This document shows, piece after piece, positions 14,001-21,508 of a stretch of DNA of 64,000 bases. This DNA is from Anadara kagoshimensis (lineage: Eukaryota; Mollusca; Bivalvia; Arcoida; Arcidae): the NCBI GenBank assembly GCA_021292105.1, contig CM037870.1, positions 31,801,905 through 31,865,904 of the forward strand, written 5' to 3'. The position numbers were made by a program, and so were the translations under genes. Under the pieces are notes generated by a model that searched no databases, had not been told where the DNA came from, and was given only the letters and a program-made list of their open reading frames with translations. The stretch's first letter is position 1. Each line of letters begins with the position of its first letter.

Positions 14001-17000
14001 CATTCCATACTGATATGTAGCCTCTCATAAAACACAACACCTAAATGTTTACCCACAAGACAAATAGAGTTGTTGTAAATTTCTAAAACTTGACTCTGGT
14101 ATCTGTTCAGGACACAGTTAATCATTTATTAAACCATAAATAGCAAAACACACCTTATTCATTTGCTAATTAAGGTTTAATTGTCAATTAACTTTCATAA
14201 AGATTTGTGCAACTGGGTCCTGTTTTATTAAAGTTAATTATTCGTAGCGTCACTTCCCCGGTGGAAGTGCACGTGTATGATTAAATGTCCCAGTTTCAAA
14301 GTTTTAACTTTGTTGATTTAAACATAAATTAGTATGTTTAATTTTATATACTTAGTTGCACAACCCCGATTCCTTTCATTTTCAATTCTGATTATACATA
14401 TGACGGATGTTGCCAGCCAAACAGGAGGTATAAATTTACCATTCCAGAGCATCCGGGTTCACTTCCTTCGTGTGTTTAATTAATTTGTCATTTTGACTTT
14501 TATTTTTGGATTGTGATTTGTTTTATGTTGTTTTGATTTGTAGGTCATTTACATGGTAATGTAGTCAATACATTTACCGTTCCACCATTTCCAACAAAAC
14601 ACGTGCAAACATCAGGTTAGAAACAAAGCATCTGATTTTTATATTCGCTTATTTTGGAGACTATTGGCAATAAAGGTGGTTGGGTTGTTTGTAATGTTAC
14701 ATTACGTCATATTAACAATATTTCAGCTGTTTACTCCTATAACTTCTTTTTTAATCTCTAATGACGTGCGAGTGTGTTTCATGATCTGCCTTCTTCTAGT
14801 GCGCACTCTGGCGATTTGAAGGTGCTAGCTGAAAGAGACATGTCGTAGACAAGTGTACAACTCCCCTGTCACATTATTCTGACACCGGATGAACAAGCCG
14901 ATACTCTGTTCTCCTAATAACGATCACTAGCCGCAAGAACCATAAATATTTATACTATGTTACGATTGCTGGCACTACCGAAAAATATACATGGTTATTT
15001 AGGGTACCAATAGACTGATATATAATTAGTTGGCTTTTGACATGGTCTTTTTAATAAAGACCTACCATAAATGCTTGGATGGCGTGTTTAAGAATGTGTT
15101 CTCTTTCGTCACTATGCTCGCCGAAATACCAGACCGGACCATGTAATTCCCTATCGTATTGCAAAGCAAACACCTACTTAACATGCTTCTGGTCTGAAAT
15201 ATTGCTCAACGTAAATGCGCTCCTCGCCAAAAAAGCGCATAAGACCTCAACGCTATGCTTTCATCATTGTCTGTCTCTCCCTGCTGTTTTGACTGTATTC
15301 CAGCTGGGCCATCCGGTGGCGTTTCTTTTTATGTTGTCCTCCTCCACGTGGTCTTAGGTATGAAATATTAGTGATTGCAAACGACATTAATATCTATATT
15401 TTACATTGTAGATAAGAGACCATGACCTTTAACTTTAACCTTTTAAAGATTTTATAATACTCGCCTTACTTTGTTTCCATTTTAAAAGCTAACCGAAAAT
15501 TAAAAAAAATATTACTATTCATCATTTTAGGACCAAACATGCAAAAAAAGTTTCTATAATGGGGTCATGACCTTTGAAATAGAAATCAAACTTTAACCTC
15601 ATTTTAATCAATCTTAAATAGAAAGAACTTGTCGTTCCTTACTTGTATTGGATTTCCTAAACTTAATAAAAATGCATACAAGGAAATATATATAGCAGGT
15701 TCATCTAAATGTACTACTAAATAATTATCAGCAACTCTAGATCTAAAACAAAGTTTGACAGTCGTCAGAGATGGTCTTCAGTTTTATTTAGATACATTGT
15801 AAAGTCTATTCTACATCTGATATCAACTTAATGTAGATTCTTAAGAATTACTGGCTTCTTATACTTTTTCTCGTGTACAAAGTATAAAAACATTTGATTT
15901 TTATACACTTTACACCACTGTCCCTCATTCTTAATTGAAAGAACCTCTTAAAGAAATAATTCACTTGTCATGTTTTTAAAAAAACATATTAGCCAAGATG
16001 AAGCAGAATTTATGCAGAACCTTGTTAATTCAGGAAAGAGGACTGTCGCAAAGTCACTTAACTCCACGTACAGAATCTGTCTCTTAACAATCCTAAATTT
16101 GAAGACTATGTGAATGGCATATATCCTAGCGAGTTTGAAATGAAAGATACGACTGATTCCCCAAGTTCTGCCGCATATCTAGCCCACGAAAGTGTACAAC
16201 AAACGTGATAACTTCACTTTTTCTATTGTCTACTTTCTTACTCTATGCAGCAATAAACCTGCTTCTCCTGCTTATGGTGTATTTGTTTCCCAATTAATAC
16301 GCTATGGTAGAGCTTGTTCCCACTATGTTAATTTTTTACAACGGGCAAAGCTGCTAACAAATAAATTGTTGGCCCAGGGATATAGCAAGCTTAGGCCCCC
16401 AAAAACTTTTATGACCGTCGTCAAAGTATTGTTGATAAGTTTTCTGTCTTTGTGTCAAGGATTGCCATGTATATATTAGACGTCCCATAGTTCCATTTTT
16501 GTTCACTCAATTTTGATTGCAAACGTGGCGGATTTAGCTAGCTTAACAGGAGGTACTTGCCCTTGCGGAGCACCCGACCTCATTTCCCTGGCGGAGTTTA
16601 CGTGTTTGACCTAATTTTGTCAGTTTTACAGTTGTTGCTGTGCTTTTGGATTATGATTTGGATATGGATTGGTATGTTTGTTTTTGATTCTCTATCACAT
16701 AAAATTAGCTAAAATGAAAAACAATAACTATGTACAGTAAAACACGAGTATTATAAACACGCTTACACCGGATACATGTATATAGTACGAAATCAAATAT
16801 TCAGCCCGACTGTCCCTCTATATATTATAATGAAGTTAAATAAAGAGTCCACATGGCTTCGTTATAAATGTGTTTTACTGTGTCTATCTTGGTGTATATT
16901 ATGAAATAGAACAGAAAAAAGCAAATTTTCGTATGAAGATCAAGACATTGATCCTAAAATTTAAAATGTTGACGGCGTCGACAACACCGACGGTATAACT

Positions 17001-20000
17001 GTTATGAGTGGCACTTTACATTCAAGACAAAAACACACCCACTAGAGAACTACATTTACTACTATTTGGTCCTTTAACCAAAATATGTATGTTAAAAACA
17101 AGCGATTTAAATGTTAGTTTTATTTAAGAAATCTGGAAAAACACAATGCTGAGCTTTTCAGTAATGACTTTAATTATGCAAAAATAATTAGGCCAATAAA
17201 AAGAGTGAGCAGTGACTTACGTCACCACAGAAAATTATGACGTCACATATTTTCGTGTGACCGACCTTGTGTCCAGCGAGAACGTCAAATCCTCGTGAAA
17301 TATTAACACAATCACAATATAAGTATCTTGTAATAATTATTTGTATTATAATTATTTTTTGTCGATTTTTCAGGAGTAATACACTCGTGTAATAAATATG
17401 AAGTTATCCATGGACTTGGTATGAATAGTTACGTGGTACATGCGTCAGCAAACTTATGTACCGCTCATGGAACCCACTCATCTGATGCTGTTGTCTATAA
17501 ATACTGCAACGTGTCCAGTCATGTGACATGGAATAAAGGTCAAAATGTAAGTTTTGTTTTACACACCTTCCACTATATAATCTTCTGCAAGTGAGAGGTC
17601 GTTGGTTCGAACCCGGACCGGGTCTGACCAAAAACTTGAACGTGGTCAGTGACTGTCTTCTTTTCGAAAACACTCGGCATTACGAAATGAACGTCACGTT
17701 TCTTTCGGATGGGAACTTTAAATAAACGAGGTTCAGTGTCACGATAGGCTTGGCACGATACAGAATCCTGCTGTATAATGCCATCAGTGCAATGCCAACC
17801 ATAATTTCTTCAAAGTCGCCTATAGCTTGTGACGTCTCGATAAAAGTGAAATATTGTTACACCATTGCACTACTCTACTATATAATCACTATCAAGCTCA
17901 AGCAAATGCAATATTAATGATATAATGTTATTACGTCACCAAAGGAGAAAACAAAAGCTGTTAATTGCCAATAATCGTTGAAACTACATTGTTTATTAAA
18001 AGCCGACAAGTAACTGGCATATACCATTTTTGAATTTAATCATACAATACAGTCAGAAAAATGGTATATGGCATAACTAAAACATGAAAAATATACCAAT
18101 CCTTGTTCAGGAAACGAGTCCAGGTGCTCAGACAGATTAAGCTCATCCTGTCTAGCTAACTACAACCACCACGCGTATAATTTAAACTCAGAATGAAAAG
18201 AACATGGAACTATGGGACGTCAAATAGTTAAAGTATAAAGTGCAAGAGACACACATTCATGAGGCCTATAAGGAGTGTAATGTGTATATAAATAAAAAAG
18301 CGCTTTAAAAAACTCACTGACAGCAAAAAAAATACCAATGCAAAACATGAAAAAACTATAAAAACTCACTGGAGCTTTGAATGAACATTAAGAGTCATTC
18401 TCTGTAAGAACCAGACGGTTTGGCTATATTTGGGAAATCACATGTCTCAGATTTTGATATTATTGCAAATAATTGTTAAATTCACGTAAAAACAAAATGA
18501 AAAAATTCCACAAAGAATTAAGTTGCCGTTTTCATGGTAACCAAGTACAAGACAACACACTTCATGTATTTCAGTCAAATGTGGATGCATAACAAATATA
18601 CCGCTAGAATACGCCATTTATGATATTAATCTTCCATGTTTTGTTTTTTATTCGGAACTTTAATGGTCATTCTTCTCTTTTCCATTTTAAAATTGAATGA
18701 TTACAGCATGGTAAGGCCTAAATCAATGATTACGTCATGTGCAATAGTACTATATATATATTTTTTTTTTTGGAAAATGCACTTTATTCCGCTAAAATAT
18801 TTATACCCTCTCTTCTTCGGAACGGATTTACCCCTGTCCTTTCCGTCCCTCCGTCCGAAAAATATCTTGACATTTTTCTCGGCAACTACTTAACACAACC
18901 ACTTGAAATTTTGCATGCGAGGTCAGTATGAGGTCCCATGCCGCAAGTTTTAATTTCAAGTCTTTCAGACATCCACTTCCTGTTTATCAAATCAGTTTAT
19001 TTTTCTACATTGACAGCCAATGGTAAAAATTAAAAGCGAGAGTATAATTAAGTGAACAGTAGCTCACAAGTTTCTTGTTTATCTCATTTGAAATGAATGT
19101 AACAACAGGTACTTGTTTGCGAATATAGGTTACAAATACATTGTTGTATGAATTTAATCATTTGACCAAGCTAAATTTAATTTCTTTTATAATATAGGTA
19201 AACGAAGCATGTAGGAAAGGGATAACACTGAACAGTTACGTTGCTGTGTCTTCATTTATAGGGAATACATACGATTCTACAACAGATTTAGCTGGAGTAT
19301 TCGTTGGTTGTACTACAAACGGATTCAAGGTAAATATGATATTTTCGTTCGATTGTTCGAGGCATTGAAAGGACGGTGTGAAGTAATTGTGTTTTGGTTT
19401 ATCCCAGTAATAGTATGAAGTTAAAAGTGAGTACCAGCGTGTATAAAAGAGTCCAGTATTACAGTTAAAAAAACCATGCTTGTTGGCGTAAAAAGCTCTC
19501 GGTGCTACAGTAGTTGGTTAAATACAAGTTCTGGTTTGAAAAAGCGCCTAGTATTCAAGAATTGGGTTAGATGCGAGTGTCAGTATGAACAAAAGCGTCC
19601 AGTGTTTCAAGATTTAGTTGAGAGTCATCATAACCATGTTAACAGTGAAAAGTTTTTGGTTAAGATTTAAGAATCTGGGTAAGCATCGCGTCAGACATTA
19701 AGTATTTAGCTGAATATGAGTGTAAAAACGTCCAGTGTCCCAATATGTGGTTTAACGCGAGTGTCAGTGTGAACATGAACGCCATATATCGGAACTAAAA
19801 TGGATGTACTGTTCTTTTGTGTATATAAGCTTGTAGTTTTAGTCTTATAAAATGTATGTGTCCTCCTGAAAATCAACGCTCACCTCTAGAGTATGTACAA
19901 CAAATTTCAATCGAGGTCCTAGTCAGTCTTCTGTTATTTTTGTCTATCTAAAGGGGAAGACAGACATTTAAAAATGATTGCACTTTTATTTCAGATAGCG

Positions 20001-20102
20001 ACTCAGAAATGCGGAAGTACGTTCGAGGTGGTAACTGTCGATAGCCTCACTTCAACAAGCCGAATTGATAATCCAGATAATTATTACGTGATCTTGGCCT
20101 AA
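3615..20102 (+). CDS. Secreted TSP1-repeat protein (493 aa, 11 coding exons)
   Basis: Predicted extracellular adhesion or matrix-type protein. The coding exons are 3615-3681, 5600-5695, 7781-8014, 9249-9419, 10654-10827, 11760-11930, 12828-12911, 14544-14615, 17374-17546, 19198-19329 and 19995-20102. Every junction is GT..AG. The introns are phase 1 until exon 9, then phase 0. Residues 1-20 are a signal peptide (MIVTLLLGFSLCLCNFGEAA). Residues 23-132 are Cys/His-rich and unassigned. Three TSP1 repeats (about 136-189, 191-247, 249-304) carry WxxW and CSxTCG motifs, which in this family are C-mannosylation and O-fucosylation sites. Residues 305-357 are a Thr/Ser/Pro/Gly linker, and 357-493 form a six-Cys terminal domain ending NYYVILA. 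The start ATG follows a 3' splice site at 3601-3602, so there is an upstream non-coding exon. Exon 3 is the least certain, though its phase fits. I know no named orthologue. Confidence 0.82.
3834..3985 (+). mobile_element. LINE-like 3' tail, truncated
   Basis: It begins at GTAGCTAGCTAGGCAGGAGG and ends near GTGACATGGAATAGTATT. It lies in intron 1 of the TSP1 gene, is diverged, and has no coding part. Confidence 0.6.
4190..4672 (-). mobile_element. LINE-like 3' end, inverted copy reaching the RT region
   Basis: This copy is the reverse complement of the family consensus. It extends past the stop-codon region into the segment that encodes the SPAYGV motif of the reverse transcriptase. The outermost piece, holding AGCAGAAGAAGCAGGTATAT, is present twice in tandem (about 4602-4641 and 4641-4680). 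Confidence 0.6.
4815..4905 (+). mobile_element. LINE-like 3' tail, short fragment
   Basis: Only the last part is present: GTGTTTAACTTAATTTGTAC followed by the terminal ATCAGGTATGCTTGTGTTTG. It is directly followed by a second, longer copy in the same orientation. Confidence 0.45.
4937..5335 (+). mobile_element. LINE-like 3' end with RT C-terminus and stop
   Basis: The first half still reads as the end of a reverse-transcriptase ORF: a KKSYGRHHSIVDKF stretch and RIALDIFDVS, then TAG. The family tail follows (GTGTAGCTAGCTAAACAGG, GGAGCACCCGGCCTCATTTC, GGATTAGTATGTTTG). This copy ties the common tail repeat to a retroelement. It is intronic in the TSP1 gene. Confidence 0.75.
5932..6250 (+). mobile_element. 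tRNA-headed SINE, family B (5' deleted)
   Basis: The tRNA-like head is shortened (GGTAGCTTAGTTCGATCCCC), so most of the sequence between the A and B boxes is missing. The body then runs from GACCGGGTCTGACCCAAGAC to ACTGGGGCGTTAAACACCAT and ends in a CTCA-rich simple tail. It lies in intron 2 of the TSP1 gene. Confidence 0.7.
6485..7400. repeat. Direct duplication of a palindrome-rich segment
   Basis: A block starting CTCACACCTGTGACATGG at 6485 recurs at 7077 with about 95% identity over some 235 bp. It includes CACCCTAGGGTTGAGACAGG and a TGACGTCA site. A second shared block near 6850-6930 and 7320-7400 holds a hairpin (GATATCTCAAACTCGGATGA against its complement). The class is unknown. It is intronic in the TSP1 gene. 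Confidence 0.6.
7713..7738. repeat. Perfect 26-bp palindrome
   Basis: The half-site ATCAACATTTACC is followed directly by its exact complement GGTAAATGTTGAT, with no spacer. It lies 43 bp before exon 3 of the TSP1 gene. Confidence 0.85.
7781..8014 (+). other. TSP1-gene exon 3, Cys/His-rich segment
   Basis: This 234-nt exon is open throughout and enters and leaves in phase 1 (CTCAG before it, GTAAAT after it), like its neighbours. It encodes residues 56-132, with CC, CGHVCGHSC and HCDHW clusters. The spacing suggests disulfides or metal binding, but I recognise no family. Together with exon 2 (CFSEECMQCHC) it forms a ten-Cys N-terminal module ahead of the first TSP1 repeat. Directly after the donor the intron becomes a (CT)n run. 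RNA evidence would settle whether this exon is used. Confidence 0.6.
8016..8080. repeat. (CT)n microsatellite at a splice donor
   Basis: About 31 CT units start within 4 nt of the GTAAAT donor of exon 3. Apparent Ser-Leu or Arg-Glu repeat ORFs across it are artefacts. Confidence 0.95.
8078..8225 (-). mobile_element. LINE-like 3' tail, inverted, truncated
   Basis: It starts at ACTGACAAGTTAGGTTAAAT and runs through GAAGTGTGTTCCGG-like sequence and GCTAGGTACACCAGCC. It is diverged, and it sits directly between the CT run and the 22-bp minisatellite. Confidence 0.6.
8306..9050. repeat. 22-bp minisatellite, about 34 units
   Basis: The unit is close to TGTTGTGGTTAATGTTTCAC plus two bases, repeated head to tail with point variants (CAC/CAT, TTAAT/TTAAC). 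It is intronic in the TSP1 gene, about 200 bp upstream of TSP1 exon 4. It is not a CRISPR array because there are no unique spacers. Confidence 0.92.
9249..9419 (+). other. TSP1-gene exon 4: TSP1 repeat 1
   Basis: This exon encodes one whole TSP1 repeat: WGTWEQWSSC, then CSNTCG, then an Arg-rich strand (TRSRQC) and the closing cysteines CVGDG..CITTC. It is a symmetric phase 1-1 exon, so the repeat can be duplicated or skipped without a frame change. This repeat lacks the NPxPQNGG segment found in repeats 2 and 3. Confidence 0.85.
9508..9871 (+). mobile_element. tRNA-headed SINE, family A, near full length
   Basis: The tRNA-like head has an A box in GGTGGCCTAATGGATAAGAC and a B box in GCGAGTTCGAGTCCC. 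A shared body follows (CTTGCCGTTGACCTTTACTG, GCGCTGGTACAAGGCAGACC), and the 3' end is AACTAACCAACC. The second copy at 33161-33552 shows the same structure. Pol III boxes plus a conserved body and a short repetitive tail mark it as a SINE rather than a tRNA gene. Confidence 0.8.
9888..9970 (+). other. Possible alternative terminal exon of the TSP1 gene
   Basis: Directly after the SINE tail there is a pyrimidine tract and TTATCAG. The following 83 nt read in the phase required by exon 4 for 27 residues (beginning GEMILSVAAAKS) to a TGA. An AATAAA is at about 10151. If used, it would give a protein ending after the first TSP1 repeat. The only support is splice phase, acceptor quality and the poly(A) signal; chance is not excluded. 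Confidence 0.25.
10654..10827 (+). other. TSP1-gene exon 5: TSP1 repeat 2
   Basis: The encoded repeat has GGWSEWKNVSSC, CSVTCG, RNRTC, the PPPQNGG block and the last cysteines CYG..CSGSSHC. It is a symmetric phase 1-1 exon. It resembles repeat 3 more than repeat 1, which fits a later duplication of that pair. Confidence 0.88.
11165..11455 (-). mobile_element. LINE-like 3' end, inverted
   Basis: The order is AAACATACTAATTCATATCC, GTGAACTTCCACAAGGGAAG, CCTCCTGTTTAGCTAGCTAC and GGGACGTCAAATATATCCAG. The last is the complement of the RT C-terminus and stop region seen at 4937-5335. It is intronic in the TSP1 gene. Confidence 0.7.
11585..11741. mobile_element. TA-flanked MITE, partial
   Basis: The right end, AAGCAGGTTTGACTG followed by TA, matches the ends of the two better copies at 35156-35316 and 36488-36665. 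The left end (CAGTCCTTTAAGGGTC) is diverged and lacks a clean TA. It ends 17 nt upstream of TSP1 exon 6. Confidence 0.5.
11760..11930 (+). other. TSP1-gene exon 6: TSP1 repeat 3
   Basis: The encoded repeat has GGWSTWKALSSC, CSSTCG, ESRTC, PSPQNGG and CSLPLCPG, which is a canonical six-Cys TSP1 layout. It is a symmetric phase 1-1 exon. Its 3' splice site lies 17 nt beyond the end of a TA-flanked MITE (11585-11741). Confidence 0.88.
12105..12427 (+). mobile_element. tRNA-headed SINE, family B
   Basis: The copy has GTGAGTTCGAACCCCGACC (B box), GATGAGAACTTAAATAAACG, CATCAGCGCAACGCACAGGC and the tail CCATTACTCAACTCAAC. The head is degraded and the A box is not recognisable. Confidence 0.7.
13060..13315 (+). 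mobile_element. LINE-like 3' end with RT stop region
   Basis: It starts inside the ORF end (GTTGATAAGTATGATGTCTC), passes GACGTCTCATGG and the GTGTAGCTAGCTAAACAGG block, and ends GGATTAGTATGTTTG. It is among the best preserved copies. It lies in intron 7 of the TSP1 gene. Confidence 0.75.
14240..14535 (+). mobile_element. Two LINE-like 3' tails in tandem
   Basis: One fragment spans about 14240-14345 (CGTCACTTCCCCGGTGGAAG to ATTAGTATGTTT). A second spans 14384-14535 (GATTATACATATGACGG, then AAACAGGAGGTATA, to TTGGATTGTGATTTG). The second ends about 8 bp before the acceptor of TSP1-gene exon 8, so its tail lies in that exon's pyrimidine tract. Confidence 0.6.
14799..14905 (-). mobile_element. 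SINE family A body fragment, inverted
   Basis: It is complementary to the family A body: AGGTGCTAGCTGAAAGAG and GACAAGTGTACAACTCCCC match the complement of the segment near 9640-9705. The tRNA head is missing. Confidence 0.5.
15990..16690 (+). mobile_element. Decayed LINE-like retroelement: RT fragment plus 3' tail
   Basis: This is the most informative copy of the dominant repeat. From about 15997 it reads, with frame breaks, as a reverse-transcriptase C-terminal half: DEAEFMQNLVNSGKRT, LSLNNPKFEDYV, KDTTDSPSSAAYL, VYNKRDNFTFSIV, SPAYGVFVSQLIRYGRAC and LLTNKLLAQGY. The stretch where related RTs carry their YIDD catalytic motif, between STYR and LSLNN, is missing here. The ORF end runs into the 3' tail (TTAGCTAGCTTAACAGGAGG to GGATTGGTATGTTTG). 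The RT clade was not determined. It lies in intron 8 of the TSP1 gene. Confidence 0.75.
16735..16875. mobile_element. Short MITE-like inverted-repeat element
   Basis: CAGTAAAACACGAGTATTAT at the left is answered by GTTATAAATGTGTTTTACTG at the right. The left flank ends in TA. No ORF is present. The size and ends suggest a Tc1/mariner-type MITE. Confidence 0.5.
17577..17880 (+). mobile_element. tRNA-headed SINE, family B, partial
   Basis: A B box (GTTGGTTCGAACCCGGACC) is followed by the family body (TTTCTTTCGGATGGGAAC, GATAGGCTTGGCACGATA). It starts only about 30 nt after the donor of TSP1-gene exon 9. Confidence 0.65.
18085..18225 (-). mobile_element. LINE-like 3' tail, inverted, truncated
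   Basis: AAATATACCAATCCTTGTTC, CTAGCTAACTACAACCACC and GAACATGGAACTATGGGACG are in family order on the minus strand. Confidence 0.55.
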
Positions 20103-20116
20103 TTATAAACAAACGC

Positions 20117-20122
20117 AATAAA
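20117..20122 (+). terminator. Candidate poly(A) signal of the TSP1 gene
   Basis: A canonical AATAAA lies 15 nt after the TAA stop. This would make an unusually short 3' UTR, so a more distal site is possible. Confidence 0.5.
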
Positions 20123-21476
20123 AATAATTTCAGCATGCTTATTTAATATGTTCTCTATGTTATCATTACTTCATGTTGTAAGGTAGATGGTTAGTCTCTA
20201 CAAAAGATTGTAAACCACACCACCTAACAACCAAAAACAAACATACCAATCCATAGCCAATCAGAAACAAACATACTTATCCATGTCCGAATCATAATAC
20301 CCACAGCAAGGCAAAACTTTGAAAATTGGCAAATTGGGTTGAACACGTGAACTACCACGAGTGAGTCCGGATGAGCCAGATGTTCTGAGGAAATTTGTCA
20401 ATATTTTTGGGGACCCGGTCTCGTGTCGGGGTTATAGATAGTCATTGGTCGGTCAATATGTGCTTATTTTGTTTACTGTTTTGTTGATCTCATTGTAATT
20501 GTTATAATGTGTTATTGAATTATATTCAGTTTAATTGGTTATACTGTGTCATCAATAACAAACATACCAGTCCCAAAAAAGCATGATACACACTTTCAGA
20601 ACAGGACCCGGTTTCACAACCAACCATTAGCTTAGATTTTCGTTAACTTAAATCTTTCAAAATTTAAAATCGTTATAATTTTGTTAATTTTCAAGATATT
20701 CAGGAATTTAAGGTGTCGTTTTTAAGATTTCTTCTAAATTAAAGCATTTACGTTTAGTTTGGACAAAACTATTAATCAGTAGTCCCAAAAAGACTACCAA
20801 CATTGGCTGAATTTAAGTTAAAGAAAATCTTAGCTAAGGAATGATTGTGAAACCAGGGCCTGGCAAATTAAATTTAACATGTGAACCTCGCAGGGAAGTG
20901 GGGACGGGGTGCGTGCTCCAAAAAGGTTATCACCTCCCGTCTAGCTAGCTACAACCGCAACCTGTAAAATTACATACCACAACTTGCAAAATTATATTCA
21001 GTTTATTTGGTTATATGGTGTGTTCTAAATTGTATTACGTTTATTTTGTCTTTTAATCTAAAACAACATGCTAATCCGTGCCAAGGTAAAATAAACACTT
21101 TGAAGCTGACAATTTAAGTTAAACACTTATGCTTTCACTAGGGAATTGAGATTGCGGGTGCTACGGTGGAATTTGCCAATGTTTGTGCTGTGCCGCCCCT
21201 AGTCGGGTGTAAGATAATAATCGGTTTGCCAGTGTGTGTTTATCTTGTGTTCTGATTATATTAAACACATAACTTCCCACCAGGGAAGTGAGGCCAGGTG
21301 CTCCGAAAGCATAGGTACCTCCGATCTAACTAGCTTCACCCGGCACGCGTAAATAATATTCAGTTTATTTCATGGTGATGTGCCATAAATAATATCTAGG
21401 TTATTTGGACATTTCATTTTCTATTTCCCAAAGTATTAAAAACTAAATGCAGTTGTCAAAGTAATTTTGTATTTTT
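20123..21476. other. Intergenic spacer between TSP1 and glycosyltransferase genes
   Basis: The two genes converge here. The interval holds several inverted LINE-like tail fragments (about 20235-20385, 20868-20975, 21055-21200, 21258-21365) and one MITE (20605-20860). No ORF with a recognisable product is seen. Confidence 0.6.
20605..20860. mobile_element. MITE with GGTTTCACAA ends
   Basis: The left end, CCCGGTTTCACAACCAACCA, is the approximate complement of the right end, AATGATTGTGAAACCAGGG. Internal sequence includes GTTAATTTTCAAGATATTC. A second copy with the same ends and core is at 37014-37293. It is non-coding. Confidence 0.7.
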
Positions 21477-21482
21477 TTTATT
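21477..21482 (-). terminator. Candidate poly(A) signal of the glycosyltransferase gene
   Basis: On the minus strand AATAAA lies about 27 nt after the stop codon, which fits a very short 3' UTR. Confidence 0.5.
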
Positions 21483-21508
21483 CTATAAACAAGCCTTGCC
21501 ATGAACAC

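Larger units (their letters stand above)
17374..20102 (+). other. TSP1-gene exons 9-11: C-terminal domain, uncertain family
   Basis: Residues 357-493, encoded by three exons, form a compact domain of about 135 residues with six Cys. Landmarks are HSCNKYEV, NLCTAH, YKYCNV, TWNKGQNVNEAC, GVFVGCTTNGFKI and the terminal DNYYVILA. From memory only, the order of a W-x-K-G-x-x-V turn, a GVFVG..NGF strand pair and an NYYVI end resembles the BPSL0067/CHAP-like amidase fold. The usual His before the GVFV-type strand is absent (it is Leu), so if the match is real, loss of catalysis is likely. Confidence 0.35.

Noticed and set aside
15079-15357. Plus-strand 92-codon Cys/Ser-rich ORF
   Set aside because: There is no domain, and its edges do not offer splice sites in the phase of the surrounding TSP1-gene exons.
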